Shown: positions 14,470 through 25,618, counted from the first letter of the stretch. The stretch: DNA of 64,000 bases from Aurantiacibacter aquimixticola (GCF_003605475.1 NZ_RAHX01000001.1:1178001-1242000), one strand, 5' to 3'. The notes: a model not told the origin generated them from the sequence alone. Numbers and translations: made by a program.

Positions 14470-15774
14470 TCACCGCCCCACCGCCACATAGGTGAAACCG
14501 TGCTCCTCCACGTCCTTGCGGCTGTAGAGGTTGCGGAGGTCTACCAGCAACGGCGTCTTCAGCAGCGATTTCACACGATCCAGGTCGAGCGCGCGGAACG
14601 TGTCCCATTCGGTAACGATCACCGCCGCGTCCGCACCGTCGAGCGCGGCATAAGGGTCTTCGCAATAGGTGACATTGTCGATCACCTTCTTGGCCTGTTC
14701 CATGCCTTCGGGATCGTAAGCGCGCACGGTGATGCCCGCATCCTGCAGTGTCTGCACGATGCTGATCGCCGGGCTGTCGCGCATGTCGTCCGTGTTGGCC
14801 TTGAAGGTCAGGCCGAGCACGCCGACCGTCTTGCCATGCTGCTCCCCGCCGCCCATCGCGTTGATCACCTTGCGGCCCATGGAGCGCTTGCGGTTGTCGT
14901 TGCTCGTCACCACGCTCTCGACAATCCGCAGCGGAGCCTCGAAATCCTGCCCGGTCTTGAGGAGGGCGAGCGTGTCCTTGGGGAAGCATGACCCGCCATA
15001 GCCGGGGCCCGGCTGCAGGAAGCGATTGCCGATACGGGTATCGAGGCCGATGCCCTTTGCCACGTCATTCACATCTGCGCCCACCCGCTCGCACAGGTCC
15101 GCGATCTCGTTGATGAAGCCGATTTTGGTCGCGAGGAAGGCGTTCCCCGCATATTTGGTCAGCTCGGCCCCGCGGCGGCTCATGGCGATGAGCGGCGCAT
15201 CATTGCGGGTGAGCGGGCGATAGATCGCCTGCAGCACCTCCTCGGCATGATCGTCGTTAACGCCGATCACCACGCGGTCCGGACGCTTGAAATCGTCGAT
15301 CGCCGCGCCTTCGCGCAGGAATTCGGGATTCGACGCGACGGAGAATTTCAGGCCGGGCGCTTCCTCGCCGATGATCCGTTCGACCTCGTCGCCCGTACCG
15401 ACGGGTACGGTAGACTTATCGACAACGACCACGCCATCGCGCAGCAGCGGCGCCATTTCCTTGGCGGCGGCATAGACATAGGAAAGGTCCGCATGCCCAT
15501 CCCCGCGGCGCGACGGTGTCCCCACCGCGATGAAGACCGCATCGGCGTCGTCCAGTGCTTCGCTCAAATTCATGGTGAAGGACAGGCGGCCCGCCTCCAC
15601 ATTCTTGGCGACAAGCTCGTCCAGGCCGGGCTCGAAAATCGGGATTTCACCATTCAGCAGAGCGTCGATCTTGGACTGGTCCTTGTCGACGCATGTCACG
15701 CGGTGCCCGAAATCGGAAAAGCACGAACCTGAAACCAGGCCGACATAACCTGTGCCGATCATGACAATATGCAT
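14470..15774 (-). CDS. ugd: UDP-glucose 6-dehydrogenase
   Basis: 434 residues from the ATG at 15774, with AGGAG about 10 bp upstream. The N-terminal Rossmann motif is GTGYVGLVSG (residues 7-16). The catalytic cysteine is Cys263 in GGSCFPKDT, and EFLREG and the Lys in ELTKYAGNAFLA are also conserved. The C-terminal UDP-binding domain follows. It oxidises UDP-glucose to UDP-glucuronate with two NAD, feeding exopolysaccharide or glycolipid synthesis. It appears monocistronic. The stop codon abuts tRNA-Thr with only 1 bp between. Confidence 0.96.
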   Translation of the reverse strand: MHIVMIGTGYVGLVSGSCFSDFGHRVTCVDKDQSKIDALLNGEIPIFEPGLDELVAKNVEAGRLSFTMNLSEALDDADAVFIAVGTPSRRGDGHADLSYVYAAAKEMAPLLRDGVVVVDKSTVPVGTGDEVERIIGEEAPGLKFSVASNPEFLREGAAIDDFKRPDRVVIGVNDDHAEEVLQAIYRPLTRNDAPLIAMSRRGAELTKYAGNAFLATKIGFINEIADLCERVGADVNDVAKGIGLDTRIGNRFLQPGPGYGGSCFPKDTLALLKTGQDFEAPLRIVESVVTSNDNRKRSMGRKVINAMGGGEQHGKTVGVLGLTFKANTDDMRDSPAISIVQTLQDAGITVRAYDPEGMEQAKKVIDNVTYCEDPYAALDGADAAVIVTEWDTFRALDLDRVKSLLKTPLLVDLRNLYSRKDVEEHGFTYVAVGR

Positions 15775-15867
15775 CTTAAATCAACTCCTAAGCATGGGGA
15801 AAGCACCGGACGGGCGCTTGCGCGCTCCTATCCGATGGCCGCTTCACAAGGCAAGCGGTGCGCTGCC

Positions 15868-16335
15868 TCAACCGCGCCCGCGATAAGGCGCGACGCCCTG
15901 ATCGGGCAGCCATAGTCCTTCGGGCGGAGCGCCGCTCTGCCAGAACACGTCGATCGGAATACCGCCGCGCGGATACCAGTAACCCCCGATGCGGAGCCAT
16001 TTCGGCTGCATTTCGGAGAAGAGACGCTGGCCGATGCCGACCGTCACATCCTCGTGAAACCCGTTATGATTGCGAAAACTGCCGAGGAAGAGCTTGAGGC
16101 TCTTGCTCTCCACAATGGTCTGGCCAGGTGCGTAGTCGATCACGAGATGGGCGAAATCGGGCGCGCCGGTGACCGGGCAGAGCGAGGTAAATTCGGGCGC
16201 GGCGAACCGCACGAGAAAAAGCTCGCCCGTGCGCGGATTCGGCACGTAATCGAGAGTAGCGTCGTCCGGTGATGCCGGAAGCGCGGTTTGCTGGCCGAGG
16301 AATTTCGGCTGGCCGGAAGTGTCGGTGTCGCTCAT
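15868..16335 (-). CDS. queF: NADPH-dependent 7-cyano-7-deazaguanine reductase
   Basis: 155 residues, the size of short single-domain (type I, YkvM-like) QueF. I use the ATG at 16335. The catalytic cysteine is Cys53 in [12 protein letters not shown] with Asp60 nearby. The signature [15 protein letters not shown] (from residue 76) and GFHED follow. The enzyme reduces the nitrile preQ0 to the amine preQ1 in queuosine synthesis. It is divergent from the hypothetical gene at 16395 and shows no other queuosine genes nearby. Confidence 0.95.
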   Translation of the reverse strand: MSDTDTSGQPKFLGQQTALPASPDDATLDYVPNPRTGELFLVRFAAPEFTSLCPVTGAPDFAHLVIDYAPGQTIVESKSLKLFLGSFRNHNGFHEDVTVGIGQRLFSEMQPKWLRIGGYWYPRGGIPIDVFWQSGAPPEGLWLPDQGVAPYRGRG

Positions 16336-16394
16336 GCCCCGGCAAATGGCGCGTGCGGCTTGCAAGGGCAAGGGCCGAGCGTAAAGCTGCGCGT

Positions 16395-16898
16395 ATGGAG
16401 GATAGCGAGACCTTCGCGGAAGAACCCGCCGCACTGGAGCTGGAATTCGCGCCCGCGCGGCTTTCGCTCGGCCCCGCGCGCATTCTGCTGAACTGGCGTC
16501 TGGCCGTGCGCAATGTCGGGGAACGGCCTATCGTGGCAATGCGAGTGTGGAGCGACATGGTGCTAGAGGATGCACCTCGTCCAATCGCACCCGGCCCGAC
16601 ATCGGCGAACGCCAAGCTGCACAAGCTCTATATCAGCGCGCCCGGAGAGGAGCATCCGATCTCGAGTGAATGGAATATCCCACGCGACGGTTGGCCCGTC
16701 GAAGAGGCGAGCGAGCCCCGCTTCGTGCTTGCCCGCTTTCGGATCATAGCGGCGGGAATCATACCTATCCGGCGCGACTTCCGGATCGGAGGGCAGCCTG
16801 CCGACGGCGAGGGCAACCTGGAGCCCCTCGCCATTGCAGGGCGGATCTCGATTCATCCGGAGCTTGCCGCGATTGTCCTTGAACACGCCGCGGTCTAG
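16395..16898 (+). CDS. Conserved hypothetical beta-rich protein
   Basis: 167 residues from the ATG at 16395; the ribosome site is weak. There is no signal peptide or transmembrane helix. Alternating hydrophobic segments ([37 protein letters not shown]) suggest a beta-sandwich, perhaps an immunoglobulin-like fold, but I do not recognise the family and assign no function. It ends 9 bp before sseA, so it is probably the first gene of the run sseA, PLP lyase, mscS. Confidence 0.7.
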   Translation: MEDSETFAEEPAALELEFAPARLSLGPARILLNWRLAVRNVGERPIVAMRVWSDMVLEDAPRPIAPGPTSANAKLHKLYISAPGEEHPISSEWNIPRDGWPVEEASEPRFVLARFRIIAAGIIPIRRDFRIGGQPADGEGNLEPLAIAGRISIHPELAAIVLEHAAV

Positions 16899-16907
16899 GC
16901 CTGTCGG

Positions 16908-17756
16908 ATGCAGAGCCTGATTTCCGCCGAAGAGCTTGAGCCGCTTCTGGGTTCGCCGGACCTTGTCGTTCTCGGTGCAAGCAAGCATCTGCCCAATGCC
17001 GACCGGAAGGCGAGCGCAGAATTTGGCCGAGCGCATATCGCGGGCGCGCGCTTCCTCGATCTGGACACGCTTGTCGACACGAACTCGAGCGTTCCTTCAG
17101 CACTTCCGACCGATGCGCAGATCGCCGATCGAATGGCCAATCTCGGCGTAGCGGCCGATACGCGCATCGTTCTCTACGATGACAGCGCGATACGCAGCGC
17201 CTGTCGCGCGTGGTTTATCCTTCGCACGGCCGGATGGCGCGATGTGCGCGTTCTGGATTGCCACTTCGCCGCGTGGCGCGCGGCAGGGCGTCCGATCGCG
17301 AGCGGCCCCAGCAGCGCAGAACCCGTCTCCGTCTCTACCCACCTCTCGAACCGAAAGAAGGTGCGGAGCAAGGCCGAGATGCTCGCGAACATCGAAAGGC
17401 GTGCCGAGCAGGTCGTCGATGCTCGCGATGCCGAACGCTTTTGCGGTTCGATCGAGGATGCCGTTCACGGTCTTCCGGGCGGCCACATTCCCGGCGCACG
17501 CAACCTCTTCTTCCGCGACCTGCTGAACGAGGATGGCAGCTTCCGCTCCCGCGACGAACTCGCCGCGGCGTTTGCCAGAGCGAGCATCGATCCCGCCGCG
17601 CCGCTCGTCACGACGTGCGGTAGCGGGATGACCGCGTCGGTCGTCCTGTTTGCGCATCATTTGCTGGGCCATGATCATGGCGCGATCTACGATGGCAGCT
17701 GGAGCGAGTGGGGGGCGGATCCTTCCCTGCCCGTCGAAACGGGAGCGGCGCGATGA
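16908..17756 (+). CDS. sseA: 3-mercaptopyruvate sulfurtransferase (two rhodanese domains)
   Basis: 282 residues, the usual length. Two rhodanese domains are present: an inactive N-terminal one (with IVLYDDSAIRSACRAWFIL) and a C-terminal catalytic one. The active-site loop is TTCGSGMTASV near residue 235; CGSGxT is the signature that favours mercaptopyruvate over thiosulfate as donor. HLPNADRKASAEF and GHIPGARNLFF are the paired substrate-entry motifs. It overlaps the next gene by an ATGA, so it is coupled to the PLP lyase. Both belong to cysteine/sulfur metabolism. Confidence 0.93.
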   Translation: MQSLISAEELEPLLGSPDLVVLGASKHLPNADRKASAEFGRAHIAGARFLDLDTLVDTNSSVPSALPTDAQIADRMANLGVAADTRIVLYDDSAIRSACRAWFILRTAGWRDVRVLDCHFAAWRAAGRPIASGPSSAEPVSVSTHLSNRKKVRSKAEMLANIERRAEQVVDARDAERFCGSIEDAVHGLPGGHIPGARNLFFRDLLNEDGSFRSRDELAAAFARASIDPAAPLVTTCGSGMTASVVLFAHHLLGHDHGAIYDGSWSEWGADPSLPVETGAAR

Positions 17757-18967
17757 GCGGTGAAAAGCGCAGACCGGCGACCCGGGTGGTCGAAGCGGGC
17801 CGATGCCCTGAATGGACCTCGCTCGAAGGGCAACCGGGCGGCATGGTCAATCCGCCGGTCTGGCGCGGCAGCACGCATCTTTACGAGGACACCGCCGACC
17901 TGGCGAAAGGCAGGCCGAATGCCGACGGGCATTTCTATTACGGCAGGCGCGGCGGCCCGACGCAGTGGTCGCTGTGCGCTGCGCTGACCGAACTGGAGCC
18001 GGGCGCGGAGGGGACGGAGCTGTTTCCGAGCGGCGTCGCCGCCATCGCAGCGACCCTGCTGGCGCTGCTCCAACCCGGCGACGAATTGCTGCTCACCGAC
18101 AACGCCTATGAACCGACACGCTCCATCGCGGCCGGCATGCTGAAACGCCTCGGCGTGACGATGCGCACTTTCGATCCGCTCGACCCCGATGCCTTTGCCG
18201 CAGCGATTTCTGAGCGGACAAAGCTCGCAATGCTCGAAAGCCCGGGCAGCCTGACGATGGAAGTGTGCGACGCCCCGGCCCTGACCGCCATTGCAAAAAA
18301 GCATGGCGTGCTGACAGCGATCGACAACACCTGGGCATCTCCACTTGGCTTCGCGCCGCTACAGCATGGTTGCGACGTCTCGATCATGTCTCTTACGAAG
18401 CATGTGGGCGGGCATTCGGACCTGATGATGGGAAGCGTCGCTGCTGCAAAGCCGCTGATCGAGCGCATCCGCCTGCACTCGCAATATATGGGACAGGTCG
18501 TGTCGCCCGACGATGCCGCGCTGGCTCTCCGCGGATTGCGAACGATGGCGATCAGGCTCGCCAGAACCACCTCAAGCGCGCTTGAGGTTGCCGAATGGCT
18601 GGCGCAGCAACCCCAGGTTTCCGCCGTTCTGTGCCCGATGCTGCCCGGTGCGCCGGGACACGATTTGTGGCAGCGCGACTTCACCGGCGGGTGCGGGCTG
18701 TTCAGTTTCGTCTTCGCCGATGCAGACAAGAAGGCCCGCGCACGCTTCATCGACGCGCTCGATCTGTTCGGGATCGGCTTCAGCTGGGGCGGCTATGAAA
18801 GCCTGGTCATCCCGGTCGACCCCGGACGCACTCGTGATTTCTCCGCCTGGCCGGAAAGTGTCGATAACGGAAGCGGGCTTGGCGCGCGGCTCGCCATCGG
18901 TCTAGAAGACCCCGAAGACCTGATCCGCGACCTGGAACGCGGATTTGCCGAAATGGGGACAATATGA
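17753..18967 (+). CDS. metC: Cystathionine beta-lyase-type PLP enzyme
   Basis: 404 residues from the ATG at 17753, overlapping the sseA stop codon. It is a Cys/Met-metabolism PLP enzyme (fold type I): YYGRRGGPTQWSLCAAL near residue 62, AIDNTWASPLGF with the pyridoxal-binding Asp, and the Schiff-base lysine in SLTKHVGGHSDLMMG (about residue 222). The SWGGYESL motif near the C-terminus is typical of MetC-like cystathionine beta-lyases. The reaction is cystathionine to homocysteine, pyruvate and ammonia. A gamma-lyase or other C-S lyase activity cannot be excluded. It overlaps mscS by 4 bp. Confidence 0.87.
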   Translation: MSGEKRRPATRVVEAGRCPEWTSLEGQPGGMVNPPVWRGSTHLYEDTADLAKGRPNADGHFYYGRRGGPTQWSLCAALTELEPGAEGTELFPSGVAAIAATLLALLQPGDELLLTDNAYEPTRSIAAGMLKRLGVTMRTFDPLDPDAFAAAISERTKLAMLESPGSLTMEVCDAPALTAIAKKHGVLTAIDNTWASPLGFAPLQHGCDVSIMSLTKHVGGHSDLMMGSVAAAKPLIERIRLHSQYMGQVVSPDDAALALRGLRTMAIRLARTTSSALEVAEWLAQQPQVSAVLCPMLPGAPGHDLWQRDFTGGCGLFSFVFADADKKARARFIDALDLFGIGFSWGGYESLVIPVDPGRTRDFSAWPESVDNGSGLGARLAIGLEDPEDLIRDLERGFAEMGTI

Positions 18968-20088
18968 GCGCTAGTGCTGCAATACCGACAGAAATGGCAA
19001 ATCCCGTCGAGGCCGCCGATGAGAACGCTTCGGGCGACCAGTCGGCACAGAGCGGCGGCGAGACTGCGACACCGGAGGAAAACCCCGCGGCAGAGGCTGC
19101 CGAGGGCGCCGAAGCGCTGAAGGAGGCCGTCGCCGATACGACACCGACAGTTGGTAGCCTGATCGAGCAACTCGATGCGTGGGGCTTCACCGTCATGGAC
19201 ACGCGCTTTTCCGTGTGGACTGTCCTCGTTGTCGTTCTCGTCATCCTCGGCATTTTTCTATTCGCGCGGATCACCACCGCGCTCGCCAAGTCCGGCCTGA
19301 AACGCGCGACGAAGCTCGACGTGTCGCAGCGCCTGCTGGCCGAGAAGGTGCTGACCGTTGCGCTATGGGCGATTGCGATCCTGATCGGGATCGACATTCT
19401 CGGCATCGATCTCACCGCTCTTGCGGTGTTCTCCGGCGCATTCGGCCTCGCCATCGGCTTCGGTCTGCAGAAAACCTTCGGTAACCTGATCGCGGGGATC
19501 ATCCTGTTGATGGACAAGTCGATCAAACCGGGCGACGTGATCAACATTGCCGATCAGGCGGGCAATGAAACTTTCGGACAGATCCGCAAGATCGGCATCC
19601 GCGCTGTTTCGATCACCACCCGCGATGAGCGCGAATATCTGATCCCGAATGAAAATCTTATGATCAACCAGGTCGAGAACTGGTCCTATTCCAGTCGCAA
19701 GGTGCGCATGCAGGTGCCCGTGGGTGTCAGCTATGGCTGCGACATGAAGCTGTCGCAAAAGCTGATGCTCGATGCGGCGAAGGCCTGCAAACGCGTGCTG
19801 AAAAGCCCCGCGCCCACCGTCTGGATGGCCGAATATGGTGACAGCAGCGTCAACTTCATAATCCATTGCTGGATCAACGACCCGGAAATGGGCGTGGGCA
19901 ATGTGAAGTCCGAAGTGCTGAACACATTGTGGGATCTGTTTCAGGAAAACGATATCGAAATTCCCTTCCCCCAGCGCGATCTCAATCTGCGCGGAAACGA
20001 GGAATTCCAGCAGCTCGTCGCCGCCATTTCGCAGCGGGTTTCGGGCAAAGCGGACGGCGGCGACAAGGGGCCTGCCGAGAGCAACTAA
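18964..20088 (+). CDS. Small-conductance mechanosensitive channel, MscS family
   Basis: 374 residues, starting in an ATGA overlap with the PLP lyase gene. The first 60 residues are an Ala/Glu-rich low-complexity cytoplasmic or periplasmic tail. Three transmembrane segments follow (about 80-105, 130-150 and 160-185). The pore helix AFGLAIGFGLQKTFGNLIAGI has the Gly/Ala packing of TM3 in MscS. The beta domain (IKPGDVINI, TRDEREYLIPNENLM) and the C-terminal alpha/beta domain complete it. It relieves osmotic pressure. Its place after two sulfur-metabolism genes looks like a fortuitous operon. Confidence 0.93.
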   Translation: MSASAAIPTEMANPVEAADENASGDQSAQSGGETATPEENPAAEAAEGAEALKEAVADTTPTVGSLIEQLDAWGFTVMDTRFSVWTVLVVVLVILGIFLFARITTALAKSGLKRATKLDVSQRLLAEKVLTVALWAIAILIGIDILGIDLTALAVFSGAFGLAIGFGLQKTFGNLIAGIILLMDKSIKPGDVINIADQAGNETFGQIRKIGIRAVSITTRDEREYLIPNENLMINQVENWSYSSRKVRMQVPVGVSYGCDMKLSQKLMLDAAKACKRVLKSPAPTVWMAEYGDSSVNFIIHCWINDPEMGVGNVKSEVLNTLWDLFQENDIEIPFPQRDLNLRGNEEFQQLVAAISQRVSGKADGGDKGPAESN

Positions 20089-20157
20089 AGCTCACCTACA
20101 TAGTGGGCAAAGCATTCTCGCTGGCGAGCGAAGCCGCGCCCGCGCATCTCGTCTGCC

Positions 20158-20913
20158 ATGCAAAGTGGCACCATCTATCTTGTCGGCGCAGGACCGGGCG
20201 ATCCGGACCTGCTGACGCTGCGCGCGGCGCGGCTTATCCAGAGCGCGCGGCTCATCGTCCATGATGGCCTGGTCGATCCGGCCATACTCGCGCTTGCCCG
20301 CGCTGACGCAAGGCTAATCTCGGTCGCCAAGCAGCGATCGAAGCACACGCTGCCGCAGGACGACATCAACGCCCTACTGGTGCGCGAAGCGCGCGCCGGG
20401 CGCGATGTGGTCCGACTGAAGGGCGGCGATCCGTTCGTCTTCGGGCGCGGCGGGGAAGAGATGGAGGCGGCACAGGCTGAGGGCATTAGCGTCGAGATCG
20501 TGCCCGGGATCTCCGCTGCCAATGGCGCCGCCGCCGCATCGGGCATCGCCCTCACTCATCGCGAAAGCGCCAGCATCGTCAGCTTCGTTGCCGGCCAGTG
20601 CAAGGGCCTTTCCGATCAGGACTGGGCGGGCCTTGCCGGGAAGGGTCGCACGCTCGTCATCTATATGGGCGTGAAGACCGCGCCGCAGATCGCCGAAAAG
20701 CTGATGGCAGACGGTCTCGCGCCCGACATGCCGCTCGCGGTGATCGAGAACGCTTGCCGCCCGGAAATGCGCGTGCTGCGCGGCCCGCTTGCCGCCCTGC
20801 CCGATCTGGTCGAGGCCGAGGCGGTGAAGAGCCCGGCGCTCATAGTCATCGGCGAGGTGACAGCGCGCGTCGACGGGGCCGTCGCAGCGCTCGCGAAGGA
20901 GCTCGCTGCATGA
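20158..20913 (+). CDS. cobA: Uroporphyrinogen-III C-methyltransferase
   Basis: 251 residues. The opening IYLVGAGPGDPDLLTLRAARLI is the SUMT signature 1, and RLKGGDPFVFGRGGEE (about residues 85-100) is signature 2. VPGISAANGAAAASGIALTHR follows. The enzyme methylates uroporphyrinogen III twice with SAM to precorrin-2, the branch point to siroheme. It heads the sulfite-reduction operon and so supplies the siroheme for cysI. No CysG-type dehydrogenase/ferrochelatase domain is fused, so those steps must be encoded elsewhere. It overlaps the next gene by an ATGA. Confidence 0.95.
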   Translation: MQSGTIYLVGAGPGDPDLLTLRAARLIQSARLIVHDGLVDPAILALARADARLISVAKQRSKHTLPQDDINALLVREARAGRDVVRLKGGDPFVFGRGGEEMEAAQAEGISVEIVPGISAANGAAAASGIALTHRESASIVSFVAGQCKGLSDQDWAGLAGKGRTLVIYMGVKTAPQIAEKLMADGLAPDMPLAVIENACRPEMRVLRGPLAALPDLVEAEAVKSPALIVIGEVTARVDGAVAALAKELAA

Positions 20914-21205
20914 AAATACTGACAGGGAATGATCTGAAAACCGGCGCGGTGGTCTGGTGGGATGGCCGAGGCTGGTCCCCGCATATCGGCGACGCCGTCG
21001 ATGCCGGAGACGATGCGGTGGATATTCTCGCCCGCGAGGAAGCCGCCCGCCGCGTCAATTCGGCCTACGCACTCGATGCCGAAGCCAGCGAGGAAGGCCC
21101 GCGCCCGGCGCATATCAAGGACCGCGTTCGCGCGCTCGGCCCGACCGTGCGCCCCGATCTTGCATATAAGGCTGCCGAAGAGCGCGGCTGGGACTGGGTG
21201 ATCTG

Positions 21206-21206
<1 letters not shown>
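20910..21206 (+). CDS. DUF2849 protein of the sulfite reductase operon
   Basis: 98 residues from the ATG at 20910, overlapping both neighbours (4 bp with cobA, 1 bp with cysI). It begins LTGNDLKTGAVVWWDGRGW, the family hallmark, and ends RGWDWVI. There are no cysteines or membrane segments. DUF2849 genes are regularly found between a siroheme methyltransferase and a sulfite reductase in alphaproteobacteria, and a helper role such as siroheme or electron delivery has been suggested only from that context. The biochemical function is unknown. Confidence 0.85.
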
Positions 21207-22829
<1,623 letters not shown>

Positions 22830-22837
<8 letters not shown>

Positions 22838-23303
22838 TGCCCAGCTTCCCGCGGAAGGCGGTCTCGGCACCGGGCGAGACGAGGTCCAGCTGCGCTATCG
22901 CAATGACGAGGCGGCCGATGCAGCGCAGGTGACGGTCGACGCCTTCCTGGCGCAGGACGATGCCGCCGCAGTGCGCATCGAACCGGGCGATAATGCCCGC
23001 GATTTGCTGCCGCATCTCGCGCGTATCCGCCTCGTCGAGGTAAACTTTCCGACTTTCGCAGATGGCCGCGGATATTCCGCAGCGCGCCTGCTACGCGAGC
23101 ATGGCTATACCGGCGAGCTGCGCGCCGTGGGCGATGTGCTGGTCGACCAGATCGCCTATATGCGCCGCTGCGGATTCGACAGTTTCGCGCCCGAGCGCCC
23201 GCTGGAGGAGAGCGATGTTCAAGCCGCGCTCGACCGCTTTCCGCACGATTACCAGGCCGCTGCCGACGCGGCGGTGCCCATCTGGAAGCTCCGGCATGGC
23301 TGA
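22830..23303 (+). CDS. DUF934 protein of the sulfite reductase operon
   Basis: 157 residues from the ATG at 22830, inside the end of cysI. The core motif VEVNFPTFADGRGYSAARLLRE is the DUF934 signature, followed by GELRAVGDVLVDQIAYMRRCGFDSF. It has no membrane segment. Members are consistently encoded between cysI and cysH, and a role in sulfite reduction is assumed from this linkage only. It overlaps cysH by 8 bp. Confidence 0.88.
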
Positions 23304-24045
23304 CTCGGCCCGCGAGCTGGACGTCATCGACACAGCCCCGGCGTTCACGCAGGCCGATGCGGACGCACTCAATGCGCGTTTCGCAGGTGTCGGCGCGCTC
23401 GAAATGCTCCGGACGCTGTTTGCGGAAGGCGAGCTTGGCGAAATCGCGGTCGTATCCAGTTTCGGCACCGAGAGCGCCGTGCTGCTCGATCTCGTGGCGC
23501 GAGCGGACCCGAACATTCCCGTCATCTTCGTCGATACGCTGAAGATGTTTGCCGAGACGCTCGCCTATCGCGACACGCTGATCGAGCGGCTCGGCATCGA
23601 GAATGCGAGCGTGGTAACGCCCGACCCGGAGACGCTCGCCGAGAAGGACGAGAACGGCCTTCGCTGGTCATACGATCCCGATGGATGCTGCGCGATCCGC
23701 AAGGTAGAGCCGCTCGCGCGCGCCAAATCAGGCCTCGACGCCTGGATTTCGGGCCGCAAGGCGTTCCAGTCGCATACCCGGCAGAACATTCCCCGCTTCG
23801 AGCTCGAGGATGGGCGGCTCAAGCTCAATCCACTCGGCGACTGGACGAAGGACGATCTCGAGGCGTATTTCCTCGAGCGCGATCTTCCTCGGCATCCGCT
23901 GGAGACAGAAGGTTTCCTCTCGGTCGGCTGCGCACCCTGCACTTCCCCGGTCAAGCCGGGCGAAGATGCCCGAGCCGGGCGCTGGCGCGGCTGGGACAAG
24001 ACCGAATGCGGCATTCACGCGCCCGGCGTGGAGCCGTTTCTCTAA
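23296..24045 (+). CDS. cysH: Phosphoadenylyl/adenylyl-sulfate reductase
   Basis: 249 residues from the ATG at 23296. SSFGTESAVLLDL is the PP-loop. The paired cysteines in DGCCAIRK and the CxxC in GCAPCT form the four-cysteine set that binds a 4Fe-4S cluster in bacterial APS-using reductases. The C-terminal ECGIH holds the catalytic cysteine. The cluster ligands favour APS over PAPS as substrate. It makes sulfite, the substrate of the upstream cysI product. It is the last gene of the operon, and its stop codon overlaps the convergent gene at 24042 by 4 bp. Confidence 0.94.
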   Translation: MADSARELDVIDTAPAFTQADADALNARFAGVGALEMLRTLFAEGELGEIAVVSSFGTESAVLLDLVARADPNIPVIFVDTLKMFAETLAYRDTLIERLGIENASVVTPDPETLAEKDENGLRWSYDPDGCCAIRKVEPLARAKSGLDAWISGRKAFQSHTRQNIPRFELEDGRLKLNPLGDWTKDDLEAYFLERDLPRHPLETEGFLSVGCAPCTSPVKPGEDARAGRWRGWDKTECGIHAPGVEPFL

Positions 24046-24686
24046 AGGCCGGCGACGGCTAGCGAAAGCAGCGAGCCAAGCACGAGAGCCAGGCCGAAAC
24101 CGCGCAGGGCGTGCAGACCGCCGCGCGCGCGGCCGACGCCCAGCATCCGCGCGAACCAGGCCGATTGCACCCAGAGATACCAGGCACTCACCGCCGCCAT
24201 GACAAACAGGCCTACCACTCTCTGCTCCGCGGCAATGAACAGAATCCCTACATCCCAACCCAGAGCGAACGGCGCTGCGACGAAGCATTGTGCGTAAAAT
24301 GGCAGGCGCAGCGTGTTTCGATCCAGGGACCGGCCTTGCGCCCGCAACATTCGAAGCGAAAGCATCAGGGGAAACAGCGCGAAGAAAACGAGGCGGAAAG
24401 CGATGAGATTGCGGTCGTCCGCAAACACGCCATCGGAGACAACATTCAGCCCTTGCGCCAGCTCGAAAATATGAATCAGGCCGAGCGAAATGGCGAGAAA
24501 TATCGGCGGGCTGAGCGAATCTGAATAACGATCCTCCTCCGCGTCAGCGAGCTCCTCATCGGCATAATCCATCAGGCGCAGCGGATGGACGATGGATCGC
24601 CACAGGGTGAGCGGGTAGAAGACGATCCATACCATCAATTCGTAGAGCAGCTGCTCCAGCGACTTGATGATCTTCATGAAGTCCAT
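24042..24686 (-). CDS. Yip1-like or hypothetical multi-pass membrane protein
   Basis: 214 residues from the ATG at 24686. Four or five hydrophobic helices are predicted from about residue 65 onward, after an amphipathic N-terminus (YPLTLWRSIVHPLRLMDYAD) and an acidic stretch. The layout suggests a permease-like or Yip1-type integral membrane protein, but no motif is decisive. The stop codon overlaps cysH by 4 bp in convergent orientation. No operon partner is evident; the SDR gene stops 29 bp upstream on the same strand. Confidence 0.7.
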   Translation of the reverse strand: MDFMKIIKSLEQLLYELMVWIVFYPLTLWRSIVHPLRLMDYADEELADAEEDRYSDSLSPPIFLAISLGLIHIFELAQGLNVVSDGVFADDRNLIAFRLVFFALFPLMLSLRMLRAQGRSLDRNTLRLPFYAQCFVAAPFALGWDVGILFIAAEQRVVGLFVMAAVSAWYLWVQSAWFARMLGVGRARGGLHALRGFGLALVLGSLLSLAVAGL

Positions 24687-24715
24687 CGCACGTCCCCCTG
24701 CCCACTGTGGCTATA

Positions 24716-25618
24716 TCACAGCCACTCCTGCTCAAGATACCAAGCTGCCGTTCGCGCGAGACCGTCGCGCGTGGAGATCTGCGGCTGCCACAGTTCGGCG
24801 GGCACATGCTTGTCCGGGTCGGATACCCAGTCGGGATGTGCCATGTAACGCGCCCGATCCGGCGTCAGCTTAGCTTTCGCGCCGCGCAAAGCCCGGTCCA
24901 GCTTTGCCGCTGCTGAGAGCAGCCCCGCCGGCATCGCTGGCGCGTACACGGCCTTGCCGAGCGCCGCCCCGACCGACTTGGCGAAATCGGTATGCGACCA
25001 CCCGCCGGGCCGGCCATCATCGGGTTCGAAAATGCGGTCCGGTGCATCGGCCTGAGTAAGATCCAGCAGCAAGCGCGCCAGATCCGCGACATGAATGACG
25101 GACATCCGTCCCGGGGGCGGCATCGGCACGAAGCGCCACTTCGCCGCGCGAAACAGCTCGAACATCTCCGTGTCACGCGGCCCGAAGATCGCCGGTGGCC
25201 GCACGATAGTCCAGTCGAGGCCGCTCACCTGCACCACCTCTTCGGCAAGCCTTTTCGAATGGCCGTATTGCGACAGCGACGGCTCGCGCGCGGCGAGCGA
25301 GGACACATGGATGACGCGCTTCGTCCCGGTCTGCCGCGCGGCTTCGACGACGTTCTGCGTGCCCACGACATTGCCTTCATGGAAGCTGGCCTCATCGGGC
25401 GCATTGACCACGCCCGCGATGTGCAGGACCGCAGCAGAACCGTCGCAAAGCTGCTGCAGGGCGTCCGTAGCGGCGAGATCGCCGCGCACCCAGGTCACCC
25501 CCTCGCGCGGCTTTTGCTCGCGGCGGGTCAGCGCCCGCACCGCACGGCCGCGGCGCGCAGCTTCATCGAGCACTGCCTGCCCGACAAAGCCCGTGCCGCC
25601 GGTGATAGCGATCGTCAC
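24716..25618 (-). CDS. Extended SDR family NAD(P)-dependent epimerase/dehydratase
   Basis: 300 residues with a GTG start at 25618 that overlaps the proB stop codon (GTGA). The NAD(P)-binding motif is TGGTGFVG (residues 6-13). The catalytic pair is Tyr and Lys in QYGHSKRLAE (YxxxK), with VSS upstream. IVRPPAIFGPRD is typical of extended SDRs, some of which are complex I NDUFA9-like assembly proteins. The substrate is unknown. Translational coupling to proB is clear, but a metabolic link to proline synthesis is not. Confidence 0.85.
   Translation of the reverse strand: MTIAITGGTGFVGQAVLDEAARRGRAVRALTRREQKPREGVTWVRGDLAATDALQQLCDGSAAVLHIAGVVNAPDEASFHEGNVVGTQNVVEAARQTGTKRVIHVSSLAAREPSLSQYGHSKRLAEEVVQVSGLDWTIVRPPAIFGPRDTEMFELFRAAKWRFVPMPPPGRMSVIHVADLARLLLDLTQADAPDRIFEPDDGRPGGWSHTDFAKSVGAALGKAVYAPAMPAGLLSAAAKLDRALRGAKAKLTPDRARYMAHPDWVSDPDKHVPAELWQPQISTRDGLARTAAWYLEQEWL

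Noticed and set aside
14470..14500. Integration site (attachment) at the 3' end of tRNA-Thr
   Set aside because: tRNA 3' ends are common integration targets, but there is no integrase and no repeated tRNA fragment in the window.
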